A stretch of 64,000 nucleotides of DNA, taken from assembly GCF_018991925.1 (NCBI RefSeq), contig NW_024722158.1, forward strand, positions 2,379,287 to 2,443,286. Direction: 5' to 3'. The translations under genes and the position numbers were made by a program. The notes beneath the pieces are model-generated. The model made no database searches. It was given only the letters and a program-made list of their open reading frames with translations, and was not told where the DNA came from. This document shows positions 1 through 14,935 of this stretch, one piece after another. Origin of the DNA: Homarus americanus (lineage: Eukaryota; Arthropoda; Malacostraca; Decapoda; Nephropidae). Every line of letters begins with the position of its first letter. Position 1 is the first letter of the stretch.

Positions 1-1152
1 ACGTGTGCAGGTGGTGACGTGTAGGTGGTGGTGATGACGTGCAGGTGTGGCGACGCACGCAGGCGTGGCGACGTGCGCAGGTGTGTGGCGATGAGTAGGT
101 GTGTGGTGACGTGTAGGTGTGTGGTGATGTGCGTGTAGGTGTGTGGTGACGTGTGGTGGTGATGTAGGTGGTGACGCATGTAAGGTGGTGACATGTGTAG
201 GTGTGTGGTGACGTGCGTAGGTGTGTGGTGATGTGTAGGTGTGGTGGATGTGTGTAGGTGTGGGTGACGTGTGGCGGACGTGTGCAGGTGGTGACGTGTG
301 GGCGTGATGACGCACGTAGCGGTGACGTGCAGGCGTGGTCAGGGTGGTGAGGTGTGTGGGTGTGTGGTGATGCGTGTAGGTGTGTAGGATGTGTGTGAGG
401 TGTGTGGTGACGTGTGTAGGTGTGGTGACATGTGTGTAGGTGTGTGGTGATGTGTGAGGTGTGGTGATGCGTAGGTGTGGTGATATGTGTGGGTGTGTGT
501 GGTGATGTGTGCAGGTGGTGACGTGTGTAGGTGTGGTTGGCGTGTAGGTGTGTGGTGATGTGTGTAGGTGTGTGGTGATGTGGGTGGTGTGTGGTGAGGT
601 GGGTGGTGATGTGTAGGGTGTGGTGATGTGTAGGTGTGGTGATATGTGTAGGTGTGGTGATGGTGAGGTGTGGTGACGTGTAGGTGTGGTGATGTGTGTA
701 GGTGTGTGGTGATGTGTAGGTGTGTGGTGATGTGTGTAGGTGTGGTGATGTAGGTGTGGGTGATGTGTGTAGGTGTGTGGTGATGGTGTGTGTGATGATG
801 TGTGATGTGTGTAGGTGTGTAGGTGTGTGGTGATGTGTGTAGGTGTGTGGTGATGTGTGGTGGCGTGTGGTGATGTGTAGGTATGTGTTGAGGGTGTGGT
901 GGGGTTTGGTGATGTGTGTAGGTGTCTGGTGATGTGTGTAGGTGTGTTGTGATGTGTGTAGGTGTGTGGTGATATGTGTGTAGGTGTGGTGAAATGTTTG
1001 TAGGTGTGTGGTGATATGTGTGTAGGTGTGTGGTGATTTGTGTAGGTGTGTTGTGATGTGTGTAGGTGTGTGGTGAGGTGTGTGTAGGTGTGTGATGGTA
1101 TGTGTAGGTGTGTGATGGTATGTGTAGGTGTGTGTGAGGTGTGTACGGTGTT
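1..1152. repeat. TG-rich minisatellite (about 20-24 bp period)
   Basis: The + strand is almost purely G and T with regular GA or TA interruptions; the core unit reads roughly GTGTGTGGTGATGTGTGTAG. Copies vary in length and carry CpG-rich variants (ACGTGC) mainly in the first 450 bases. The array runs off the left edge and ends near 1152, where ordinary AT-rich sequence begins. If the RYK gene extends left of the window, this lies in an intron and would be UG-rich in the sense transcript. Confidence 0.9.
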
Positions 1153-2234
1153 ACTGGACCTAAAGATTAATGTCATGAAACCTGAATCCCAAATCTTAAG
1201 AGTAACAGATTTATATGTATGTTGGACATACACAGACTGAACCATACAGTGATGTAGGACCTGTTTCAAGGCAACTTTTCCTGGTCTCAGTCTTGGTAAT
1301 GTTCATGTTTGGTCTTTAGAGTTTTGCTCAAGACCTTTGTTTTTGTATTTTTTTTATTCATTATGTTTGTTGGGAGGAAGTTGTCAAGTGGTTATAATCA
1401 TATTTGTAGGCACAGAAAGACAAAGTTTCATGAGTAATCAGTCTGGCAATGACCACCATTGTGACCAGCTTGTAGTTATTGTTGTTTGTTGAAGTAATAA
1501 ATATTTCTCATGTTTTAAATAAATAGAAAAATCAAGTACTACAAGTACAGTAAGTATTGTACTGTACTTGGATATGATCAATGTTGGGTAAATATATATC
1601 ACCCTCAATAGTTTAGAATAATTTATAAAGTGTATTATTTATTTAACCACATTTATATGATGAAATTAAGTAAAAATTGCAAATCATTTGGTTGTTGGTA
1701 CTACCCTTGGTTGGTAAATATTTGAGTGTTTTAAGGTAACACTGCCCTCCGTCACTCACATTTTTAACCCCTTTTAAATATCATACTTGTGTGAACTAAG
1801 ATCCTGATTTGTTAATAAGAAAATTTCCCTTCAACTCGGCTAATCCCCTGGCATATAAAACATAGAAATTAAAGTGTGATGGGGTAGACACAATAACCAT
1901 TAACATAGGCTTACAATCATTATTACATAGGTATAGACACAAACTTAGTGGTTCAATTCACTGAGGTCAGGTACAGTATAGGAATAATTTAACATTTATT
2001 TAAAAAAAATTGCAAAATAAATAGAAAAAAAAGCCCCATGGAATATGAGAGGAACAAATGATATCTCTGGTATATGACCATCAAAGACAATAATGGTGTC
2101 AGAAAATTAATTACAGATAGAAAACTTAATTTGAAACTCTCATACAGTATAATACTTGAAACTTAGGATAAACGCTTATGAAATTGTGTAATGACAAAGC
2201 AACATAAACAGGTTGTGCTTAATTATATATAGTA
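1153..2234. other. AT-rich stretch with no recognised gene
   Basis: AT-rich unique-looking sequence with stops in all frames. I see no exon with splice sites, no tRNA and no clear transposon ends. It is presumably intronic to, or upstream of, the RYK exons. Confidence 0.5.
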
Positions 2235-2884
2235 TACAGGTGAATCCCGATAACTGCCGTTCAAGCGGATTCACAAGACCAATGATTAGTACATGTAGGG
2301 GAAATACGCAAGTTTTGTTGATAACCCGGAGATCTAACGATCAGCAAAGTTGGCATGGTGCAAATTGTTGCCACCAGAGGGCTCTGTATACTGCCCCTGA
2401 CTCTTTCCCGCCATCTTTGCTTTTGTTTACACTTACTATGTGTCTCTGACTTTTGTGTTTGTTACTGACTTCGTGTGTTACTCAACTATACCTAAACACC
2501 CCAATGATAATTTTGCTGGGCAACTTGATGTGACGTCTTAAGGCTTAATAAGACCTAATAAGGCATAATAAGAGTGGTGATGGACCAGCAGAGAGTGGTA
2601 GAAACTTGAACTTGCCACCCTAGACTGTCCTCAATACAGGTAAATAACATTCTCAATTTATGCTTTACATTGCTTATTTAAGTCTTATTATGCTTGCTCT
2701 ATGTCTGCTTTATTTTCTTGTTTGACAGTGTGCAGTACAGAGATATATCAAGGGTAGATGGGAGGGTGGCCGGTCCCTAACACCCTGAATTGGTTATGTT
2801 CTTATGGGATTAATTTCTTCAATAACCGTTGATTCACTAACCAACCCAGTTCCTCTATGTGTGGGTTATTGGAGTACACCTGTA
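2235..2884. mobile_element. Tigger/pogo-type MITE
   Basis: Left end TACAGGTGAATCCCGATAAC matches, imperfectly, the reverse complement of the right end (TACAGGTGTACTCCAATAAC). TA lies at both edges, as expected for a Tc1/mariner-Tigger insertion. At about 650 bp it has no transposase domain, so it is non-autonomous. Short ORFs inside it have no recognisable product. Confidence 0.75.
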
Positions 2885-3288
2885 TTGATACAGTATAGCA
2901 AACAAAACAAAAACCTACACAGGATCAGTATCATATTACACAGCAACAGAAAATGCATTCTGTATATTTTTTCTTGATGCAAAAAATGTAACTTAAATTG
3001 TACAGTCCACACTTATCCACTTGTACCAATGTAAAATGACTCCCATAAACTATATCTGACAGACTGCCGGAGCTTCTAATGTACTAACCATTTTAAGTGG
3101 TATGGGATCATCTGGTGAGGATATAGTCAGGTCATCCATAAATGATAAAATTATGAATGTTCTTGGTCTCAGAAGGCACCCACTCACTCAACACAGAGAT
3201 AAGTTTTGTTTGATGGAGGCAGTTGTGGCTTCTGAACAATTCTTAGTGTTTTTGGTTCCTCTTACAGTATATTGTATGTAATGAACCC
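2885..3288. other. Intergenic or intronic spacer
   Basis: No gene, transposon end or repeat recognised between the MITE and the 40-bp minisatellite. Confidence 0.4.
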
Positions 3289-3876
3289 AGGCCTCTATAC
3301 ACCACTACAGAACACGAGGTCAGGTACCAGGCCTCTATACCTCCACTACAGAACACGTGGTCAGGTACCAGGCCTCCATACACCACTACAGAACACGAGG
3401 TGGGCATGTGTTCTATACCTACTTACAGAACACGAGGTCAGGTACCAGGCCTTATGCACCACTACATAACACGGTTGTGGCAGGGCTCTATGCACTTACT
3501 ACAGAACATGAGGTCAGGTACCAGGCCTCTATACCCACTACAGAACACGAGGTCAGGTACCAGGCCTCTATGCACCACTACATAACACGTGGTCAGGTAC
3601 CAGGCCTCTATGCCTCACTACAGAACATGAGGTCAGGTACCAGGCCTCTATACCTACTACAGAACACGAGGTCAGGTACCAGGCCTTTGCGCACTACTAA
3701 CACGTGGTCAGGTACCAGGCCTCTATGCACTACTACAGAACACGTGGTCAGGTAGTTATGCACCACTACAGAACACGTGGTCAGGTACCAGGCCTCTATG
3801 CACCACTACAGAACACGTGGTCAGGTACCAGGCCTCTATCTACCACTACAGAACACGTGGTCAGGTACCAGGCCTC
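3289..3876. repeat. 40-bp minisatellite, about 15 copies
   Basis: Tandem unit of 40 bp built around TCAGGTACCAGGCCTCTAT followed by a CACTACAGAACACG stretch. Copies alternate between GAGGTCAGG and GTGGTCAGG variants and some are shortened. It ends about 225 bp upstream of the RYK exon at 4102. The unit length is not a multiple of three, so the frame moves between copies and the long ORFs here are not proteins. Confidence 0.92.
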
Positions 3877-4101
3877 AACTATTACATACAGTGAGCCTTA
3901 CTTGTTGATGTGCCAGACGTCATTCATGTTCGGTTGGATGTACCTGTAGTGGCTAGGTGAGCCATTGATAGCAATGTAATTATTTTTTTAATTTTAATGG
4001 TTGAGGAGTAGAACACAAGATGGATGGGTGTAGTTCAGTCAACTAATTGCTTTATGGACAGTTGCTGTTTTCCATTTGATCATTTACAATTAATTTTACA
4101 G

Positions 4102-4241
4102 ATGCCGTATAGCCTGGCCGTTCACATTAGTAACCCTGAGGCCATGTCTAAGCCAGTGTACAACATCAGTGATCGCGGAGTTGTACCCACACCCTGCTGC
4201 CTGGACCTGGTCTTGCCTGTACGGGCAAACTTACTACACAG
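4102..4241 (+). CDS. RYK: RYK/Derailed receptor, internal exon in the WIF domain
   Basis: Part of the extracellular WIF domain of a RYK/Derailed receptor, which binds Wnt ligands at the cell surface. The exon follows a TTTTACAG acceptor and opens MPYSLAVHISNPEAM; this aligns residue by residue with the YKLGFQVDN-LAM segment of vertebrate RYK, followed by an N-I-S glycosylation-type motif and a G-x-(V/I)-P motif. In this frame the exon ends in LVLPVRAN, but one base over it reads C-T-G-K, the conserved Cys motif of the domain. Its 140 bases are one short of the 141 needed to join the next exon in phase 0. I therefore infer a one-base deletion (real or an assembly error) near 4217-4220. A donor GTACAG follows at 4242; an alternative GTACGG at 4219 would keep phase but lose the Cys. 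Confidence 0.82.
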
Positions 4242-4306
4242 GTACAGTAACTCACTGTTTGTGTATGCGTGTGTAATGCTGCGCATGCGTCGTAATAATA
4301 ATCCAA

Positions 4307-5830
4307 TACAGTCACCACTTACGCGGTCCCACATTCGCTGCTCGCCACGCTGTGCCCTGCCAGAACCCAGGATGCTCACATTCTGCGTGTGGGTGTACCT
4401 TTACACGGTGAAGTATAATTTTTAATTTAGCTCAAAATTCATACAAATTATCCGCCAGAATATAATTACATTGCTGAATTTTACAATTTGCGATCATTTT
4501 GAATATAAACATCATAGATTTTGCATTAGACATACAAATTTTAGATATAATGTTTACTTGAGTAAATATGTTATTTTTGCAAAATATATGATATTTATAT
4601 TCAAAATATTCGGTCTACAAGGAACCAGCAATTATTATATTATCCTAACTTTAGTCTGATTTATTATTTATTACTAAAAGGTAAACAGTCTGGTTCTCAC
4701 ACATTTATCTAGTAGGACGTTGGTGGGGGGAGGGAGAGGGAGGACCGGGCGACCGACCATCTGTTACCTGAAGAATATTTTTTTTTTTATTACTTGAAGA
4801 GTTTTATTTTAGCTCATAAAATTCATACAAATACCGACCAGAATATAATTTACATTGCTGGAATTCTTACAATTTGGTGATCATTTTGAATATAAACATC
4901 ATATATTTTGCATTAGACAAAATTTTTAGATAAAATGTTTAATCTGAGTAATGTGTTATCTTTTGTGCAAAAATATTGGACGTTTATATTCAAAAAATAT
5001 CTGGTTCTTACAAGAATCGCAATGTCAATTATATTATCCTAACTAATCTGAGGTATTATTTAATACAAAATGTTAAAATCTAAATTTTTCACCCAACATC
5101 TCTTGAGGGAGGATTGGTGGGGGTGGGAGAGTTGGGACTGACCGCGCCCGGTTGGAAAGAGGGGAGGAGGCAAGGTGGGGTACTTTGATTGACAGATAGT
5201 GTCGTGAAGAATATTTTTTATTAACTGAAGATATTTGTTTTAGCTCATAAAATTCATACAAATTACCGGCCAGAATATAATTTACATTGCTGGAATTCTT
5301 ACAATTTGGTGATCATTTTGAATATAAACATCATATATTTTGCATTAGACATAAAATTTTTAGATAAAATGTTTAATCTGAGTAAGTATGTTATCTTTTG
5401 TGAAAAATATATGACATTTATATTCAAAATATTCCTGGTCTTACAAGGAATCCGGCAATGTCAATTATATTATCCTTTAGTTTGAGGTATTATTTATTAC
5501 TATACCTGGTTTTCCCCCAAAATTTCTCAGAGAGGAAGAGCGGCAGTGTAGTGTGAGAGGGAGAGTCGTGTCCATTATTTGAATGGACATTAACTTGGCG
5601 ACTGTATTTCTCTATTTCTCTTAAGTATTAATTGTGTGCATGTACCATCATAAAATTAAGATGTTATTTTTACTACAACATAGTTATGTGTGGGTCAAAA
5701 AGTGGAGTTTGGGGATCGGCCTGGACTCCATTTCAATTAATCCCATATGTTATGTTATTCACTTTACTGTTTCTCGCTTTCCGTGGTACCCTCCGGGTTA
5801 CATTAACACATAAAGTGAGGGTTAACTGTA
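4307..5830. mobile_element. Non-autonomous TIR element with three palindromic modules
   Basis: Left end TACAGTCACCACTTACGCGG and right end AAGTGAGGGTTAACTGTA form imperfect inverted termini with TA at both edges. The interior holds three tandem copies (about 4455-4655, 4848-5045, 5270-5485) of a roughly 200-bp imperfect palindrome, each followed by a G-rich spacer. No transposase is present. It begins 65 bp after the RYK exon, within the first visible intron. Confidence 0.8.
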
Positions 5831-5910
5831 ATAATAATAATTATAATAATAATTATAATGATTAACAGTTTATTGAAAAATACAGCAGCCATAAGCTGAA
5901 AATGTACCAG

Positions 5911-6689
5911 TACAGTGGTCCCTTGGTTAGCAAGCTTGTAGTTAACGAAATTTCTGTTAACAATTCATAAAAATTTTCCCAACATGTTTTAATACCTTTC
6001 CAGCTGCTCACCAGCTGTAGTAATCCACCAATACAGTAATCGGTTTTAGGGCTTAAATTCATTACCATTTGAATAAATATCAAGGCGATTGTACTATTCA
6101 ATAATTTTCAAGTTTTATACAGTATTAAATTTTTAGTCATTTTAACAAATGTTTAACATAATTGAAGTACAGGAACTAGTTTTAAGCGCCAAACAGCCAC
6201 TTGACTCACCCAGAATGGCGTCAGTGTGTCCCTGCTCAGTGGAGGAAGCATCTTGCTTGAGACTCTCTTGAACATAAACTGTTTTATGTTTTACAGTACA
6301 ATTATTGGTCATTCTGATGTTTGTTTTACATATTGACAATATATAATGCAGTGCAGTGTTGATTTAAAAGAAAAATAATCTTGAATTACACCAAGTGAAC
6401 TAAAATTTTATGGGTGAAATGGCGTCATGGGGTGACTTCTCATCCACCCAATGCCTTCTCTTCTCCCTTCTCCTCCACCCCATTCTAAATCCCATCATCA
6501 TCACCAACAACCAGGAGCCTTCTACATGCACACCTCAAAAGTAAGTGTACTTTACTGAATTTATTTTTAGTTTGTATGTAATTTTTCGTGAGCTGGAACC
6601 AATTACCCAAAATCCCATTGAAACAATGGATTCGGTTAACGAACGACCTTCTGGAACAAATTGTGTTCGTTAACCGAGGGACCACTGTA
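5911..6689. mobile_element. Tigger-A MITE (CAGTGGTCCC termini)
   Basis: Ends TACAGTGGTCCCTTGGTTAG and TTAACCGAGGGACCACTGTA are inverted repeats with TA flanks. The interior (6140-6360) matches the 5' region of the transposase-bearing element ending at 16555, and the 3' part carries the AGCTGGAACCAATTACCC motif seen in the other copies. This is an internally deleted derivative of that Tigger. Confidence 0.88.
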
Positions 6690-7107
6690 TACGTAATTGA
6701 CACGTTTGGTTTCTCGTATTGTCGCTCAATTATCCTTCTCTCAGCCCTCGCTTCTAAGTAAACTTGTCAGGTTTTTGGTAGGTAAACTTACATCTTTGTA
6801 AGTATTAAATCATCTTTGAATCTGGTGAGCAGACAATAGGTATATTCAGTAATTTATATATATTTTTTTGCACACAATATCAAAGAACATCTTCATGACT
6901 CCTTATGGTACCACAGTACGTCAATATTATCCTGAAAACTTTACTATACTATCATATGTCTTATAATGGATAAGGTACATTCTTGGGGCTGGTCTGCTGA
7001 GTAAAATATCCATTAAAAGAGGCCATTATAACATGGTGCATATGGAGATGGGTTCTTACTAATAGCAAAATTAGTCAAAATGATAAATATATCCCTTTAA
7101 ATACTAC
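6690..7107. other. Spacer between two MITEs
   Basis: AT-rich sequence; nothing recognised. Confidence 0.4.
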
Positions 7108-7954
7108 TACAGTGGTCCTTGGTTAACGAACACAATTCGTTCCAGAAGGTCGTTCGTTAACTTGAATCCATTGTTTCAATGGGATTTTGGGTAATTGGTT
7201 CCAGCTCACCGAAAATTACATACAAACTAAAAATAAATTCAGTAAAGTACACTTACTTTGGGGTGTATTGAAGGTTCCTGGTTGATGATGATGATGATGG
7301 GAATTAGAAGTGGGGCTGGAGGAGAAGGGAGAAGAGAAGAAAGTGGGGACAGAGGAGAAATCACCTTTCAGAGGACCCTTGCTTGATGTAGTAATTTCAC
7401 CAAAAAAATTTTAAATTCACTAGGTGTAATTCTAGATTATTTTATTTAAATCAACACTGCACTGTGCTATATATTATCAATATGTTAACTAAATTTCAGA
7501 GATATTAATAATTTCAATGTAAAAATGCAAAAATATTCAAGACACCAACAAAATAGATGTTTACTCCACTGTCCAAAGCCCAACTGGCGCCTGGTGGCTG
7601 AGTCAAATAACTTGATGAGCACAAAACTAGTTCCTATGCTGCATATTATCAATATGTTAAATAAATGTTAAAATGACTAATAATTTTAATATAAAAATGC
7701 AAAAATATTAAAGGCATGACCTTCTTGATATTTACTCCACTGGAAACGAATGTAAACATAGAACAGATTACTGAATTGGCAGACTAGCCATCAGCTGATC
7801 AGCTGATCAGCTGAGGTTCACGACAAAATGTGTTTTTCGTAAGGATTTCGTTAATCGAAGTTTTGCTCGTTAACTGAATTGAAGATCCTTATGGGAGGTA
7901 ATTCGTTAACCGAAATTTTAATTCGAACCGTTCGTTAACCGAGGGACCACTGTT
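7108..7954. mobile_element. Tigger-A MITE, opposite orientation
   Basis: Same family as 5911-6689 but inverted: the AGCTGGAACC-type block lies at the left end and the NGAGGGACCACTGT end at the right. Two internal segments (about 7465-7550 and 7640-7730) are related copies of the subterminal region. A tandem CAGCTGAT motif lies at 7793-7815. No coding capacity. Confidence 0.85.
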
Positions 7955-8353
7955 TTCTCTTTCAGAATTACTAAATAATAATTAAATGGGTCAAAATAGG
8001 CTTCAAACATGAGAAGAAAAGTTGCATTTACTTAGAAATAAACATGATTTTCCACCACCGTCTACATACAAAAAGTAAAAATTACCTTATTTCTTGGCAT
8101 ATAAGCCGAACCCCGAATATTTAGCTGAAATATCAGTTTTAGGCTGATGTCGTGTGTATCCTACCCAAACTCGACTCATTATGAGCATTACCGTTATGAG
8201 CGGTTTGACGGTCGATACTGCACCGACTCGCCTAAGTGGTTACCTCTTATCTGTTTACCACATTCTCTCCACTTGGCATTTTCCATATCTATGAGGTGGT
8301 TGTCTTTAAACCTTATGGTAAAATGGCTCACCACTAAAAGCGAATGAAATCGT

Positions 8354-9560
8354 ATGTCGTTCAAGTTTAAAGTTGTAAGATTTGCAAAGGCATCAAACAA
8401 CTCTTGCAGCTGCAAGAGAATCGGCGTTAACGAGAAGCAGGTTAGAGTAGAAGAAGGCTGAAGAAAAGTTAACGGACATCCCCAGAACAAAATGTGCCCT
8501 AGAAGAGGTAAACAACAGTGGCCCAACTAGAAATTATTCAGTGGGTCAGGAACCGAGAGTGGATACGCCATCACCGAACGCATCATGTGTATTCTTAAAT
8601 GAAGCTGGCCAAGTCAAATCCAGACACCGTAAAGACTTCAAGGCAACAAGAGAGGGCTTAGGTCGTTTCTAGGAATAGAAAAGTTAGTATTAAGACAGAA
8701 AACTAAAATCACACAGAAGTTACCCTGTGACCCGGAGAGCATAATCCATCGTTTTCAATGGTACATTATTCAAATACGGCACAACCACAATTTCCCTCTA
8801 ACCTGTATCGGGAATATGGACGAAACTCCCGTGAACTTTGATACGATCAGCAATCGAACGGTGGAAGCAAAAGGCTCGAAAACTATTTTGGTGAAGACGA
8901 CTGGACATGAAAAAACGCTTTACGGTGATTTTGAGTTGTATGGCAGATGGAACAAAGTTGAAACCCATGATCATCTTTAAGGGGAAAACAATGCCAAAAG
9001 TTAAGTTCCCGGCGGGGATGTATGTGCACGTGCAGGAGAATGGTTGGATGGACGAAGAAGGAGTTAGGCTGTGGTTAGAACACATTTGGAGTAGAAGGCC
9101 AGGTGGACTGAGGAAAGAGCGTAGTTTGCTAGTGCGGGATATGTTCCGGTCTCACTTGACTGAGCCAGTGAAAAATGCTTGAAAAAACATAACACATACT
9201 GCAGTAATACCTGGTGGATTAACATCTGTTGTTCAGCCTCTTGATGTATGCCTTAATAAGCTTTCAGGACAGAGTTAGAGATAGGTGGAACAAGTGGATG
9301 ATTGAAGGTGAAAACATTCACAAAAGGAGGCAATATCTTGACTCGCCACTTGAGTTGCTGTGCGAATTTCTGATAGATTCTTGGAATGCCATATAAACAG
9401 AAACAGTAGTAAAATCATTAAAAAATGTTGCATATCCAATTCTCTGGATGGTGAGGAGGATGATGTGGCGTGGGAAGATGACGCCGAAGATAGCGAGTCG
9501 GAGGACTGAGATTCACCGGACTGAACCACTAGTTCGGAGGAAGATTTTGAAGGATTCTAA
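8354..9560 (+). pseudogene. Pogo/POGK-like transposase, broken
   Basis: Relic of a pogo-type DDE transposase. At 8354 the reading opens MSFKFKVVRFAKAS with a helix-turn-helix (GVNEKQVR). Near 8810 it reads GNMDETPVNFD (first catalytic Asp). At 8907-9182 it runs RFTVILSCMADGTKLKPMII, then QENGWMDEEG and LVRDMFRSH (second Asp). After an in-frame TGA at 9179 comes TSVVQPLDVCLNK (third Asp). Frameshifts follow near 9263; the tail is acidic (DGEEDDVAWEDD), as in this family, and an AATAAA lies near 9627. Several segments between 8450 and 8780 are in different frames, so it cannot make a working protein. The 5' flank near 8090 (GGCATATAAGCCGA) may be the element's terminal region; no matching 3' end was found. 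Confidence 0.85.
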
Positions 9561-9570
9561 ACCATTTCAA

Positions 9571-10000
9571 TTCTATATTGTATTTTAACATTTTAACTGA
9601 TGTCTTTTTTTTTATCCATGTCTTAAATAAAGAATTTGTATTTCAACACTTTTGTTTACACTAATGTCCTTGGGGTGAATAACAGGTGATCAAGCCACCA
9701 CGCCAGTAATAGTGAACAAGAGCAGTGCCGGATTAACCATGAGGCACTGGCCTCAGGCCCCCCGACTCTAAGGGCTAATCCAAACATTCGGTATGTTTAA
9801 ACATACCGAAGCATTCAACATGAATTTGAGTAACGGCATGTACAAGCTGGACAATTTTGTAATTAAGAAGATTTGTGACCAGGTGAGAAGGCCGGGTCAC
9901 TTGACCATCTGACCTGACCACCAACCGTTGTGTGCTATTTAAAGATTAGTGAGGTCATTACCTAATACCTGACCATTGTGGACCTGGTCTCACCCTCCTG
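9571..10000. other. Spacer with small repeat debris
   Basis: Contains a polyadenylation-like AATAAA just after the pogo relic and a short perfect inverted repeat (TCGGTATGTTTAAACATACCGA) near 9788-9809. No gene seen. Confidence 0.4.
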
Positions 10001-10009
10001 TATATATAC

Positions 10010-10267
<258 letters not shown>

Positions 10268-11779
10268 ACAGTCAACTCCTCACTTTACGCGTCCCACATT
10301 CCACGCCACGGGTGCCCCTGCCAGAACCTAGTATTTACATTCCGCTGTGTACCCCTTTACACGTGAAGTATAATTTTTTAATTTAGCCTATAAAATTCTA
10401 TACAAATTATCACAGAATATAATTTACATTGCTGGAATTTAATTTGATGATCATTTTGAATATAAACATCATAGATTTTGCATTAGACATACAAATTTTA
10501 GAGATATAATGTTTACTCTTGAGTAAATATACATTCTTTTGTGCAAAATATATGATATTTATATTCAAAATATTCTCGGTCTTACAAGGAATCCAGCAAT
10601 GTCAATTATATTATCCAAAACTTTAGTCTGATTTATTATTTATTACTAAAAAGGTAAACAGTCTGGTATTCCCACACATTTATCTAGTAGACGCGGTGGG
10701 GGTGGGGGAGGAGGGAGGACCGCTAATCGACCATCTGTTAACAGGTGAATATTTTTTTTATTAACTGAAGATTTTGTTTTAGCCTAAAATTCATATACAA
10801 ATTACTCAAGCAGAATATAATTTACATTGCTGAATTCTGTTAATTTATACTACTCTTGAATATAAACATCATATATTTTAAATACAAAATTTTTAGATAA
10901 AATGTTTAATCTGAGTAAGTATGTTATCTTTTGTGCAAAAAATATATGACGTTTATATTCAAAATATTCCTGGTCTTACAAGGAATCCAGCAATGTCAAT
11001 TATATTATCCTAACTTTAATCTGAGGTATTATTTAATACAAAAATGTTAAATCAAATTTTTCACCCACTCTTCTTGAAGGGAGTACTGGTGGGGTGGGGG
11101 AGGGTTGGGACCGACCGCGCTGCTGGAAGAGGGGGGAGGCAAGGTGGGGTACTTTGACAGATAAAGTCGTGAAGAATATTTTTTTTTATTAACTGAAGAT
11201 GATGTTTTTAGCTTTGAAAAATTCATGTTAAATTATCAATAAAATTGTAATTTACATTGCTGAATTTGCTAATTTATACTATTTTGAATATAAAACATCA
11301 TATTTTGGTAATAGACATAAAATTTTTAGATAAAATGTTTAATCGGAGCAAGTATGTTATCTTTTAGAAAAAATATATACACATTTATATTCAAATATTC
11401 CTAATCTGATATGAATCCAGTAATGTCAATTTATATTATCCTAACTTTAGCTTGAGGTATTATTTATTACTATACCTGGTTTTCCAAATTTCTCAGAGAG
11501 GAAGAGCCGCAGTGTAGTGTGAGGGAGGGGAGTCGTGTCCATTATTTGAATGGACATTAACTTGGCTTAACTGTATTTATTTCTCTTAAGTATTACACTT
11601 GTGTGCATGTACCATCATAAAATTAAGATGTTATTTTACTACAACATAGTTATGTGGTCACAAAAAGTGGAGTTTGGGATCAGCCTGACTCCATTCTTCA
11701 CTAATCCCATATGTTATGTTATTCACTTTCCGCTGCACTCCGGGTTACATTAACCGCCAGAAAGTGAGGGTTAACTGTA
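10268..11779. mobile_element. Non-autonomous TIR element, second copy of the 4307 family
   Basis: Left end ACAGTCAACTCCTCACTTTA and right end AAAGTGAGGGTTAACTGTA. The interior is collinear with 4307-5830: three palindromic modules near 10430-10620, 10820-11020 and 11245-11455, with the same G-rich spacers and the same right-hand unique block. It carries many small indels relative to that copy and no transposase. Confidence 0.82.

Positions 11780-14916
<3,137 letters not shown>

Positions 14917-14935
<19 letters not shown>

Noticed and set aside
3289..3876. CRISPR-like array or a repeat protein in the 40-bp repeat
   Set aside because: Units are directly adjacent without unique spacers, and the frame changes every unit.
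4122..4379. Minus-strand ORF opposite the WIF exon
   Set aside because: Shadow of the RYK exon; no domain and no splice context.
6485..6703. ORFs inside the Tigger-A MITEs (also 30264-30510 and 60305-60496)
   Set aside because: They repeat in each MITE copy and lie in the non-coding subterminal region of the parent Tigger.
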